Assembly (NCBI RefSeq): GCF_040054535.1
Contig: NC_090797.1
Span: 4,544,501 to 4,608,500, forward strand
Direction: 5' to 3'
DNA length: 64,000 nt
Origin: Antennarius striatus
Lineage: Eukaryota > Chordata > Actinopteri > Lophiiformes > Antennariidae
A program made the position numbers and the translations under genes. Below, piece after piece: positions 11,798 through 29,178 of the stretch (positions are counted from its first letter, which is position 1; each line of letters begins with the position of its first letter). The notes below the pieces were generated by a model. The model did not search any database. It was given only the letters and a program-made list of their open reading frames with translations, and had not been told where the DNA came from.

Positions 11798-14775
11798 TCA
11801 TGTGTCCGGTTTATGCGTCGCCAGGTGTCTCTTCATATTCCCCTGCTGGGAGAATTCTTTCTCACAGTTTGGACACTTGAATGGTTTCACCCCGTTGTGG
11901 CTGAGCGCGTGTCTCTTCAGGCAGTTGAGCGTCAGGAAACGCTTCGGGCACTCCGAGCACAGGTACGGACGGTCCCCCGTGTGCGAACGAGTGTGGACGA
12001 TCAGGTGACTCTTACTGGAGAACCCCTTCCCACAGTGGGCACAGGTGTACGGCATCTCGCCCGTGTGTGAACGCGTGTGTAGCAGCAACTCACCGGAAGA
12101 TAAAAACGACTTCCCGCACGTAGTGCACAAATAATTCTTCTCCCCTCTGTGCATCTGCATGTGTCTTATAAGGCCCGATTTACTGAAACCCTTCCCGCAG
12201 ATTGTGCACAGACTGGTGGGGCCTGCGTGAAGGCGTTCGTGCTGCTTGAGGGAATAGCTGCATAGGAATCCTTTATTGCACTGACCGCAGATGAATATCC
12301 GACCTCTCTTGTGGAGCCTCTGGTGCTGATAATAACCAGATGAGCTGGTGAATCCCTTCTCACACTGGTCGCAGCGGTGTGGGAAGCTATAGAGCTTCAT
12401 GTGAGTCCTCAACTGATTTGGATGCTCAAAAAACTTTTCACACTTTGGACACTTGGTTTCTGCCTCTGTAAAGTTTTTGGTCACGGGTCTTGTAGTCAGG
12501 AACCTTTTGTCTTCCTCCATGGTCTCCTTTTGTAAACGTTTGTTGTTCTTCTGCTTACATTCCTGTTTACTTTCACCGCTGCGTTTTTGTTGGCATTTCC
12601 TGTTTTTCTCAGAGGAACCCCTAACTTTCGTCTTTTCAGCGTCTTGCTTTTTCTGTGAATTCTTTGCCCTGTCTTTTTTCACAGGTAGGTTTTTCTGCAT
12701 ACGAGCCGTTTTGCAGTGTTCACCCTGGATGTGTTCCTGGACCTTCCTCTTTGTGCGGTGGGTGAATGAACACTGAGGGCAAATGAATAAACAGGACAGA
12801 CCACCTGAAAAATGGCACAAAAACCATCAATTTAGCAAAATCAGACAGACTCTGGACTAATTCTGCTCTGCTACAAAACAAGATTCTGTCAGACCTGATT
12901 GTCTTTTTGGCAGCCAATCATCTGCAGTAACATCTGAACTTTGACTTGACCCTTCTTCTTCTAAATCTTCCAGTGTCAGGATCTCTTCCTCATTGTCATA
13001 ATCATCATCGTCACTGCAACGCTCAGGGAACCTATAAACTTCGGTTGGAGTAGGTAGAACCAGAGCAGACAAAAGAATATCTTCCTCCTCGATGGAAGGG
13101 GCTGGAGTAAAGAAAGAGGCCTTTTACATTTTACACATTAATGTCACTCGTTGTGATGTAAACAAAAATTCCTGAAAAATAATCATACTAAATTTGGTGT
13201 CAAATGCAGAACAAGATTGTAAGGGAGTGAGACAGCAGAAAGGAAACTGCATTAAAAAATCAATCTTTTCCTCATGTGTTTTCTGTTAAACTGACCAGAG
13301 CTGAGAGTTCCTAACTGTCTGTGATGAAGCAGCAAATTTTTCAGCGCAAAGGGCTCAGACAGATGCTTTTCCAATTCTTCTGACAGCGATCCTGTTTCAG
13401 TGAGCCATGCTGCTGTCTAAATCAGAACAGAATGCCATTTAGTGTGTTAAACATCATTCATGTTCTTACCTCAATGCAGAAACACATAAATCTGTAGACA
13501 CAGTTATACAATTTCATGATATGGCTCAAAATTCAATATTTCTAGAATAGAAATAAGGATTAGTAATCAGTATGGAGGTTTGTTTCTGTACAGGTAACAT
13601 TGGTGCCAGTGTCTTATCTGATGTTAGAGTTTAGTTGAGAACCCGGGGTGAGTACCTGTTTCAGGTCAGGCATAGGTAGCAGCTGCTCCAGCCTAGACAA
13701 GAACTGAAACACAAAATCCTGCAGTCTTTGGTCGTAGCTTGAGCCGTAGTTTGTAGGAAAAACATCCTACAGAAAAAGACACAACAGAGGATTTAGTTGT
13801 AGATCAAAATGTCACCACTATATATCCTTTGCATGTTAGTAGATGAGATAGACTCACTCGGAAGAATACATCTTTTTCAAATGGAACATTTAAAAGGTTC
13901 TGAACCAGGTTGGCAAAGCTAGTGTAAAATGTCTTCAACATGTCACTGCCAGCCTGCCAAGAAGCAGAGGATAATGAAGTTTAAACTTCTACATGTGTGT
14001 TGCAGATACAGATTTTATATATAAATATATTCTATTTTTCTACCATCTGAGTGGAGCTCAGTTCAGCACTAAAGGCATGGATCTTGTCCAGGTGGCTCTG
14101 GATGGTCTGCAGATTGGCCACGCCATCACCACGACACAGCTCCAGGACCAGCTGGTAATGGTGGGAAACAGGGGAACGCATTGTGGCTGTGGCTCTAAAA
14201 ACTGTTTCCACACTCGTAGCTACTCACAAAAACAAGTCATGCATGTCAACACCTTATATAATAAGAATTATAACAACACCCAGACAAACATATAGATATA
14301 AAAGAAATCATAACAAACAATCCTAACCCTATATTTTGTCACTGATATTCAAATGTAATTAGGTGAGTCCAACATGAGAGGATTCCTCACCCTTGCTCTC
14401 AGGCTCAGGATGAGCTGGGCTCTCATGCTGGGACTTACAAGCTCCGGGACGATTTCTGTCGCCATGCTGATGAAGTCCACCAACTTGTCATACTGCATCA
14501 CACTGTGCTGCTGCACCACTTGCCATATAAAAGCAGACATGAGTCTCACTGGAGGAACAAGGAGATGTAAGGAGACCGGAGGAAGGGGAGAGCCTGGAGA
14601 GAATGTTTGAGACACGCACACAGCCGTAAATACTATAGCACCGTTACTTGCTAAGTAACAAATTAGCTAATGTTAGCAACATAACCGCGATATTATTTTT
14701 ATTTAGCAAAATTACAAAATAAACTGAAGTCATAAAGATGAAAAGATAAAACAAACCTTTGCTTTTTAGCGCCAT
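11798..14775 (-). CDS. TINF2_N-domain C2H2 zinc-finger protein
   Basis: Eight exons on the minus strand join in frame to about 608 residues: 14757-14775 (ATG), 14391-14548, 14044-14151, 13858-13953, 13656-13766, 13296-13416, 12895-13101, 11798-12804 (TGA). Every junction has GT-AG signals and matching phase. Residues about 7-204 read like the N-terminal domain of TIN2 (TINF2_N): RLMSAFIWQVVQQ, DFISMATEIVPEL, RAQLILSLRAR, then LVLELCRGDG and LLHHRQLGTL. A linker (about 205-273) is strongly acidic (CSDDDDYDNEEEI, LEDLEEEG). The last exon holds about nine C2H2-type fingers starting at CPQC. The second is irregular at its histidines; the next ones start CDQC, CGQC, CTIC, CTTC, CAHC, CSEC and CPNC, with TGE/TGD-type linkers. 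It is likely a nuclear DNA-binding protein. Whether it acts at telomeres is inference from the N-terminal domain alone. Confidence 0.85.
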
Positions 14776-15674
<899 letters not shown>

Positions 15675-15966
15675 ATGCAGCCATTAAGACCCTTTAAACC
15701 TGTGATGGAAATTTGCCTTTTTGCATCTTGTGTGTGTCCTGATTTGACTCATCATATCATTATTGAAGGCATGCTTCAGAACCTCTCCATGCTACCTGCT
15801 GGGCTGCGTTACATCTTAGTTTGTTTGGACACAGATAGGTCACAGCAGCACCGCTGGAGTCAATCAAAGGTTAAACTATAGGGAGCTGAGATGCTGCAGA
15901 CCCAGTACCCCTCTCTAAGGAGAGGAGATGGAGAGGAGATGGAGACCTGTTTTCAGTCAACTCGTT

Positions 15967-16052
15967 GTTTTGGTGCATTCCAATGTGTAATAAAGTTGTC
16001 TTAGTTTTGGTGTAATAAAGATATTTTAGTTTTGGTGCATTCCAATGTGTAA
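15967..16052. repeat. Direct repeat around a GGTGCATTCCAATGTGTAA unit
   Basis: The unit GGTGCATTCCAATGTGTAA preceded by GTTTT occurs at 15967-15990 and again at 16029-16052, with a partial copy (AGTTTTGGTGTAATAAAG) between them. This is a local tandem duplication of about 62 bp. Confidence 0.85.
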
Positions 16053-16203
16053 GGTCACGTGAAAGCCCCCTACACTGAATTCCCAGTGGTAAGGAAAAGA
16101 TAAGGATGTTTTTCCTCAGCTGGGGGGGACCACCGAAGGGAGGGGTGCCTACGAGCTGGAACTGGCCATTCCTGCTCGCATGCAGGCCTTGCTTCTTCAA
16201 AGG

Positions 16204-16320
16204 TATAAAAGTGGAGAGCTTCCTGCTCCAGTTAGTCAGCTGCGGGTTACACACGGATGCCCAGTTTGGTTGATGCTACTCTACCTGGGTTGTTAGGCTC
16301 TCCTTCCCATTGTGTCAAGG
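16204..16320 (+). promoter_or_regulatory. TATA-box promoter-like block with a downstream splice donor
   Basis: TATAAAAG at 16204-16211 is followed about 110 bp later by a good splice donor (GTCAAG then GTAAGAG) with no ATG-led gene attached. It could be a distal first exon of tspan33, whose ATG is 730 bp downstream, or part of a solo LTR. Neither can be shown from sequence alone. Confidence 0.3.
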
Positions 16321-17047
16321 TAAGAGACTGAGCATATTTGGAATGCCACCATATATTGCCTTACCTCAACCAAATATTTGTTTATTTCTGTGCTCTGTGG
16401 GGAATTAAACTATAAATTAATTCTAGCATTATAGAATTGTTTGCTTGCCCTATGCTCTCCAAAGTTAATTCTTACAGCACGACTACTGCAACTGAAAATA
16501 TATTAATTACAGTGGTTTTTATTCCCTGAGTATCTTTAAATAGTTTTACCACCTGGTTACATAAGTAATATTTTCTGGATATTAGGACGTAATTATAGCA
16601 TCTAATGAAAATAAGAAATCTAAGATTAGCTCACTCATCTGAAATGCAGAATTATTTGATCAAAAATAAATACCAAAATTGTTAAGTAAAGTAAACGAAT
16701 CAAAAATTAATGTCAGAAATGCTTTTTTTAAAAAGTCAGCATACTTCACCAAATATTACGAAATAAATAAACTCTTCTTGCTGCGGTGAGCCAGGAGTTC
16801 CTGCTCTATTTGAATCACATGATCACCTTTGAAGCAGTGAGACAACACACCCTTCCCTCCCCCCCACGCAGTCAGGGCTGCTGCTCCTGACTCCTGGCTT
16901 CGGCTGTATACGTGTATCATGATCAGAAGACCAGCAGCTGGACATCCTAAACATGCCGTCAAGACTTCTCGAAGACTCCTGAATTCATACGGTTGATAAT
17001 TATCCGGTTATTTGTGCGCAAACTGGGAAAACACGCTATTTGTCGCC

Positions 17048-20000
17048 ATGGGAGGAAGACGCGGGGACGCACCTGATGACTTCAGCTTTGTCAGTCCGGT
17101 TGTCAAGTACTTACTGTTCATATTCAATTTCATATTTTGGGTAAGTATTTCCTACTTTGTAACGTATGTTTTATTTGTGATTTTTTTTTTTTTTGCCCAG
17201 TCAGATTGTCACCCTGGGATCTTAAATTAATCTGGTTCTGTTTAACAAAATAAGAGTCATATCGGGGATCTGCGGCTCTGTTGCGCGTTTTTGAAGGTAA
17301 AACTGTGACATTGTGATTTGGTCTGTTGACTGAACATCTGTGTTTGAGATAGTTACTCATTAACTTGGATGCTTTTACCGAACAGTGTAGAAGAAGGAAA
17401 TTTACGCGCACCATGTGTTTCCGGCTCAGCCAAGGTTTATTCTGACTTTGCAAATCAGGAATTCATTAGAGATTTGCAAGATTTGGAGGTCAGAACCTGC
17501 TGGTGAGGCAGTGCGCATTTCTGCACAAGTTGGGATAAACTTGATCCCTGTGTGTGGAGTTATAACACCAGATTTTAACGCGGTTTACTGTCTCCAATGA
17601 TGACATGTTAATAATTGCACAGCTTGGTAAGGAAAAAGTAAAGGATCCGGTTCGAGCTAATGGCAGCGGATTTTAAACAATCCAAAGTTCGTATCCATGG
17701 GTACGGTGTCAGGTGTCCAGGGACTGTAGCATAAGGGGATTTCTTGCAGCATTTTTTGAAAGCAGATTACATCTGTAGGGCTTGGATGGACTGCGAGGAG
17801 ACTTTATGTAACAAAAAGCTCTCATGCATATTGTGTTTATGCATGTTGGGATTGTTTTCAATTCAATTTAAAGGTCATATAGCTTATAATCATCCAGTTC
17901 CATCTGCACCTCAAAGATTGAAACAAACCTTTGTGTGTGTGCGTGGGTGTGAGAGAGAGCTGTGATTGAGCTGACTTCTGGCCATGCACATACAGGACAG
18001 GGCTGTGCAAAAACATGAAACTCCTCAATGTGGAATGTGATGTTCTCATTTCTGTTGCCTCTGGCTAAGTTGTGTTCTGTTTAAGCCAACATCACTATAG
18101 TTGTCTATAATCTGAGAAAAATGTAACGGCTCACATTTTGTGAGTTAAACACAATGAAAGTGATTTTAATTGTTGCTGTGTGACATCTTGTTTTCATGCA
18201 GGAGCTACGTATAATGGTATGAACTCATTTGTTGTGTTTGACTTGTCCACCGTCAAACAAAACCTTCACAAAACGGTGACGGACAAGAATTTACCTTTTA
18301 CCGTTTCAACCCAAGAAGCTGCACTGTCTGTGGTAACTCGATCAGTTTCATTCAGGCTGGGAAAAAGTGTTTCTGAGGGTGCCGTATTATTCCAGTGACA
18401 TCGAGGGAGGAGCGCCGAATGAAAGGGTCTTTATCATTTTAGGGAAAGGTACCGATTGCTGCCAGGTTGATTGAGTCACATGGAAGCTGAGTGGACAACA
18501 GAATCTTCCACTTTGACACTGATTCTCCTTGGCTATAAGAAAAAATGGATCCCATTCTTTTCTAACAGTTAAATCTTGGCTGTGACTCATTTCCCACTAA
18601 TGTCGAGGCAAATTTGTGCCACTCCCTTGACAAATATGAACCTACAAGTGGTTTTTCATGTACTTTGATGCCTCTTTTTTTGTTCATATCATTCACTGCA
18701 TTCACTGGAAAATCCAAACTCATTACAAATCTTTATCTTGCTCCATGTTCTCCTCAGATCATATCCCTAGTGATGGTATCCATCGGCATGTACGCCCGCA
18801 TGATGAAACATGCCGGTAAACACAGTCTTTCTTCATGTTTAGCTCTGTTCTTTTTTTTAATGTTTCCACTGTTTTCTCTGCTGCAAAACCTGAAAATGTT
18901 CCTTTTTGAAATGAACAAATTCGTCACCAAGAGGAAAAAAAAACATCTGTGTGTGTTCTGTTGTTCTCAGAGGCAGCTCTGGCGTGCCTGTCGGTTGACC
19001 CCGCTGTCATGTTGATGGTTGTGGGGGTCCTCATGTTCATCATCACTTTCTGTGGCTGTGTGGGCTCCCTGCGAGAAAACATTTGCCTTCTGCAGACGGT
19101 AAGTGAGGACTTATTTATCCAGGTCAGGATTGAATGTATTCTGATGAGATGAGCTAAGGTGAACAGACAGCCCACGCCTTGGTGGTGATAATGTAATATG
19201 GACAAAAAGCCTACAACCTCCTCAGTCTTGTGTTGACTTGCTTTTACAGCATTGATAGTTGGTAAGGACTCACTGTCTTATTTCTAATGTTACTGCATAT
19301 TTTCTCCAAAGTAATGAGAAACATATGGATTTGGTGGATTTGATGAGTGATCTTGTGGAATCGGTCCGATAAATAACCTAAATCTTGACAGTGTTGTTGA
19401 TATCCCTTGCTTCTTCAGTTCTGTATCTGTCTCACGTTGATCTTCCTGCTCCAGCTGCTTGCAGGGATTCTTGGTTTTGTCTTTGCTGATAAGGTAAGAA
19501 TATCATGTAATGCAATATATAATATATATCACATCAAATTGAAGAAATATGGAGGCAAATTAAAATTAAGTCTGTTCTCATCATAGTAACCAAGTTGTAT
19601 CTATAAAATGGCTAAACAAACCAAAACCTTTTTTTCTTGCTTTTCAGATTTTTAAAAAATTTATTTTAATATTTCAATAAAATATTTACACTTTTATAAA
19701 CGTTTTGAGGACTGCTTCTTGGGCTACACGTACCTAGATTTATGTCTTGTTATCAGTGAAGAATGGGGGGAAACACTGCCCTCTTCCGGACGCTTTTGTA
19801 ACTGCTGAAAAAGATGAACTGGTTTGTGAGATTGTAACTGGGTTACCCTCTTTACCCCCTCACACGTGCCCCAAGTACAAAATCAGAGCTGTGTTTGGTT
19901 CCAACCTGCAATCAATCTCCATTTCTATGGTGTGTCTTTCACATATGCTTAATACACTTCTTTGTGTTCTAACAAGGCTCGGAATAAAGTGACTGAGATG

Positions 20001-20774
20001 ATCAATAACGCCATCATCCACTACAGAGACGACATCGATCTGCAAAACCTGATTGACTTTGGTCAGAGAGAGGTAACTTTCTAGTTAGTCTGAGCAAAGA
20101 TCAACTTTGGGTGGTAGGTTGTCATTTTTTTCTATAGGTTTTAAAGCCATGCCCATGGACACCTGACGTATTTTCTGCCCTGCGTGTTCTCAGTTTGGAT
20201 GCTGTGGTGGGGTGACGTACACCGACTGGTCCCAGAACATGTATTTCAACTGCAAAACGGATAATCCGAGCAGAGAACGCTGCTCCGTCCCCTTCTCCTG
20301 CTGTATCATATCAAAAGACAAGGTCACCTTCTTCACACCACGGTCTTTATGCATTGTTTGTTTTTTTAATGTGCTGGGGGGGTTTTTTACCGCATGTGTG
20401 TGTTTGCATTAACAGATGGTCATCAACACCATGTGCGGTCAGGGCATGCAGGACTTAGAGTACATCGAAGCTGGAAAATACATCCATGCAAACGGCTGCA
20501 TAGACACACTGGTTAACTGGATCCACAGTAACCTGTTCCTACTGGGAGGCATCGCAATGGGACTGGCCATACCACAGGCAGGATATGATGCACGGCACAC
20601 ATGACAACACACACACACAGGCACACACACATCCTGCTGAGCCTTCTTCTGTGTGTGTTTTGTCCTTTGCAGCTGGTTGGGATTCTCTTGTCGCAGCTTT
20701 TGATCAACCAGATCAAAGACCAGATCGAGCTCCAGAACTACAACGCCAAGCACCGCACCGACCCATGGAGCTGA
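17048..20774 (+). CDS. tspan33: Tetraspanin-33
   Basis: Four-pass membrane protein of the TspanC8 group, which escorts ADAM10 to the cell surface. Eight exons give 280 residues (human 283): 17048-17140, 18758-18815, 18971-19098, 19419-19493, 19977-20072, 20194-20322, 20416-20577, 20673-20774 (TGA). The start MGGRRGDAP then DDFSFVSPVVKYLLF matches the family N-terminus. TM3 follows SLRENICLLQT. The large loop has the CCGG signature and all eight cysteines expected of TspanC8 (CC, NC, RC, SCC, MC, GC), with TYTDWSQNMYFNC and CSVPFSCC. The fourth membrane segment is VGILLSQLLINQ-like in the last exon, which ends KHRTDPWS. All introns are GT-AG except the last, which starts with GC. It lies about 3.4 kb upstream of smo, the same partnership as on human 7q32. 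An AATAAA at 21781 is a plausible 3' end. Confidence 0.96.
17141..18757 (+). other. tspan33 intron 1
   Basis: A 1.6-kb intron between GTAAGT and a CTCAG acceptor. Open frames inside it resemble no known protein, and I see no repeat or RNA gene in it. Confidence 0.8.
20578..20672 (+). other. GC-AG intron, last intron of tspan33
   Basis: The junction between LAIPQ and LVGILLSQ, continuous in the human protein, falls at CACAG|GCAGGA and TTTGCAG|CTGG. No GT donor gives the right frame, so the 95-nt intron begins with GC. If retained it would add QAGYDARHT and stop, losing the fourth membrane helix. Confidence 0.85.
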
Positions 20775-23332
20775 ACCGGCCCAGATGAGACCAGATTCTG
20801 ATGGTTGCTGCACCAGTAAGTCGGTGTCGGATGATGGAACGTTCAACATCAGTACTCTTGGACATCGAAACGTACTGATTGTGTCAAGCGAGCGCACGGA
20901 CAATGAGGTGGAATTCACGACACACAAAGGAGACAGATGGAGATGGGACTTTGTGGTTGAATGCTGGGCTGTTTCTGTTTGAATTTACCGAACTGAAACA
21001 GCATGGTGCGGGGGGTGGGGGGTTAGGTGTTAGTGGTCACACTAGTGGAATCACTGAACTTTTGCGTGTAATATTTCAGGTCTCATTTTTTTATTCATCT
21101 TTTGTTGTCCAAAGGTGCCAAATCAAATTTGAGGAAATCCATATTTTTCTATTTTTGTACATTATCTGTTTACATGATGTAGATTTTACTAAAAATGAAC
21201 AATTTTTTAATAAATTATTTTTGAAAACAAAAATGTTTTTAACACCTACAGGAAATGGGTTCCATCCATGCTGTTTGTCTGTCCACATTTGATTTTTAGG
21301 AACGTAAATTAAAAACCGTTTAGTATATTTTTGTTTTTTTTGCTCTGCCCTCTACACACAACAACAACAACAACAACTGAGTGCTGAAACGCTGTTTCCT
21401 GCCATTATTGTATTTTTCTCCTTTTTATTTTTTTAATTCCTATGGTTTAAAGATGAATTTAAGCCCCTTCCTGTGACGAATCTTTCTTCTGTAAAATGCT
21501 GTTCAATATTTTTTTCACAAAACTTTTTGTACACTGTAACGGTTTGTGCAATGATTTTGTTTCTTCTAGTTTTGTAAAGGGAACTTTTTCTCAAATGTGT
21601 CTATGCAAACAACATGAATTGCTTACATCTTGCAATTTTAAAAAAATTCAATGAAATCTACCTGAAGCGATCCCGAGTACTTTATGGTCGCTGTGTCGGA
21701 TTTGTATCAGCGATGTAGCCTACATGATGTATTCCTAACAGTTGTCTAGTTTTTTCATGCATACCTATGAGCCCTACCTAAATAAATAACCTACAGTTCA
21801 AGACATGTCCAACTTCTTTTCAATATTTTTAACAAGCAATGACACTCTTTGCCAGTTACGGAACTAATCAGCGATAAAACGCTATAATAAACATTGTTCA
21901 CAGAATAACCAGGATAATGTTGGTCCGACTTTCTGGCGGTGGTGGTCAGTTCGGTTGTCCTCCTGTGACCTCACGCCACACATGTCATTTCCTCCACACA
22001 TTTAAGCCATCTGACTGCCTGCAGAGCATCTGGGTTTTGTGGGCTATGAGTCTCAAAGTGCTGCCATGATACGCAAAGGTTTGCCAAACCGCTTTCTGTA
22101 GGCGTTGTGCACATATTGTGTGGCAACCAATATAGTCTCCATTTCTTTTTACAGTCACTTTTAAAGGCCAACCGCTGCAGTGTCGTCCCTTCAGTAACCA
22201 GACGGCGGAAAAATATCAGGTTTACAATGAATTCAAACAAACTAACCATCAAACCTGTTTTTTTCCCAGAATTTTAATGTCATTATTGTTACAAATCTGC
22301 GATAAGTCATTTTGGTTCTTTCATATTCTTTGTATTCAGTCTTCATTTAAAAAAAAAAAAACTTTTAATGTTACTGAAGAAGCAGAAGTGAACACACGAC
22401 TCCTCATCGCTGGCCTGTTTCTCTGCCGGGCAAATGAAAACCCGGGTTGTGAGACATTCCCACCCTGAAATGTGATACCTGTAATCTTTGGGAACAGAAA
22501 CAATCCTGCATGTTGAACAGCCTTTGACGCAAGCACAATCTAAACATGACATTTCTGTGATGGTTTAAAGCTGTGCATCCCCTTCCCTTCAACACCAAGC
22601 AGACCTCTGGGCTGCAAATGTGCTCTGAAACAAGTTTAATAAAAGAAACTCGGTGGAATTAAAAGGGATGCATATTAACGTCAGCCGACGGCTCATGAGG
22701 CTGTCTCTTATGACGGCGACTGCATTTTGTTGTGTGTGTGAGCAAGTGAGAGTGTGTGTGTTGGCCTGAGCTCCAGGACGCTGTGTGTGGTCCCTCTGAC
22801 TCATTCTGGCCGCCATGTTGCCGTGGAAGGAGGCCTGGCAGAAAGACAGACGGATGGACGTACAGACGGACGCAGGGAGAGGAGGGAGCTCAGATTTATT
22901 CCCAGAACCCCAGAGGAGAAACAAAAGCATCTGCAGCCGTGCAAATACCACAAGTGTGCTGTCCAATTAGTGCGACAACAACAGACTTCAACCAGCTTGA
23001 CATTCGCTTTAAGACTCTGATTTCAATGCTTGCAGTCAAAAATGATCTTTAACCTTCTTTGCTGTGCATTTTTGTGTCTAATCTGCAGCTGAAAAATGCA
23101 AGTGTCTAACTATAAATGTACAAAAGTGTGCAGAAGTAACAGAAAAGTGGTGTGCATTAGAATAAAAAGCCAATTTATTAATTTGTTATTGTCATTAAAT
23201 GTTATTTAGCATTGTACACGAACATATTTAAGTAGTGTGAGATCTTGTAATATTTTAGTTGATCCTAATCAAGAGATAAATACACAAATTATAATATCTG
23301 CTGTATTGTAGGCCCAGTGGTGATTGCTCTAC

Positions 23333-23418
<86 letters not shown>

Positions 23419-24204
23419 GCTTTAGATCTCAGGTGGGAGCAAACCCAACTAATGGGGAGGTCTGTGTTTTGGTGGTCCTGCCATAAAGCACATTCTTCCA
23501 TTTTGCAGAGGGGGGATGGGAGGGGAGGTTTTGTTGCCCTGGCTCTCCCCCACCATGTGCATACCAGAGACAAAAAAAAAAAAAAAAAAAAAAGCCAGAC
23601 ACTGAGTTGCAGCCTCTTAAATCTTTTCCCAGGGAGACAAATCACTTCTTGGGACAGTGGAGATATGGAATAGTCGATCATCTTATTTTCTACCAGCATA
23701 AAAACGGGCTATGGAAAAGGGGGTGGCGCGTCAAAGCTACAGATCCCATTACAAGAGCTCCAGACTTGTCCATGCCAAGTTTTTTTGGATGTGGGGGGAG
23801 GGCGCATCTACAACCTTCTGGGCCTGATGTGTTTTTCATACCCAGCTTTGACGCGTCAAATGAACGCTTTACTCTGTTTAATGCTGATGGTGCGTGTTCT
23901 CCAGCGCTGATGAGAGGGTGTTCTTTCTTTTTTGGTGTGTGTGTGTGTGTGGGGGGGGGGAGCTTCTGGAATTTAGGATAATGAAGGAATCCAAGACGAT
24001 ACAGTCAGGATCGGATGAGAAGCGCAGAATCAAAAAGTTTGGAAGAACTGCGAGAAAACTCTGAAGCGCCATGCCGCGTTTGGAAACTTCTCCCAAATCC
24101 ATCGACCAAACCTCGACTTTCGTTTTACTCGGAAAACATCAACGATCGAAGCACTAGAATTAAAAAGTTTCTCCAGATTTGCGCAGTTGAATCCCTCTCA
24201 CAAG
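20775..24204. other. tspan33 3'UTR, intergenic gap and smo 5' region
   Basis: The left part (to about 21,800) is the tspan33 3'UTR with AATAAA at 21781. The middle holds no recognisable gene but includes a (GT)40 tract, a poly-A run at about 23573-23593 and a G-run near 23950. The right end, around 23,950-24,204, is likely the smo 5'UTR. Open frames on either strand near 22,000-23,000 lack family resemblance. Confidence 0.65.
23335..23414. repeat. (GT)40 microsatellite
   Basis: Eighty bases of uninterrupted GT repeat about 0.8 kb upstream of the smo coding start. It is long enough to be polymorphic and Z-DNA-prone. Confidence 0.98.

Positions 24205-29178
<4,974 letters not shown>

Larger units (their letters stand above)
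15675..17047. other. Intergenic region between the nampt fragment and tspan33
   Basis: No gene is recognised. The left part is the nampt-like 3'UTR with an AATAAA at 15989. A direct repeat and a TATA-bearing promoter-like block follow (15967-16330, listed separately). The remainder to the tspan33 ATG is AT-rich, then becomes the tspan33 5'UTR and promoter. Confidence 0.55.

Noticed and set aside
20439-20927. 162-codon minus-strand frame over the end of tspan33
   Set aside because: Antisense shadow of a well-supported tspan33 exon and its intron; no independent splice or homology support.
23289-23699. Open frames on both strands across the GT repeat
   Set aside because: The frame is kept open by the dinucleotide repeat; no protein family resemblance.
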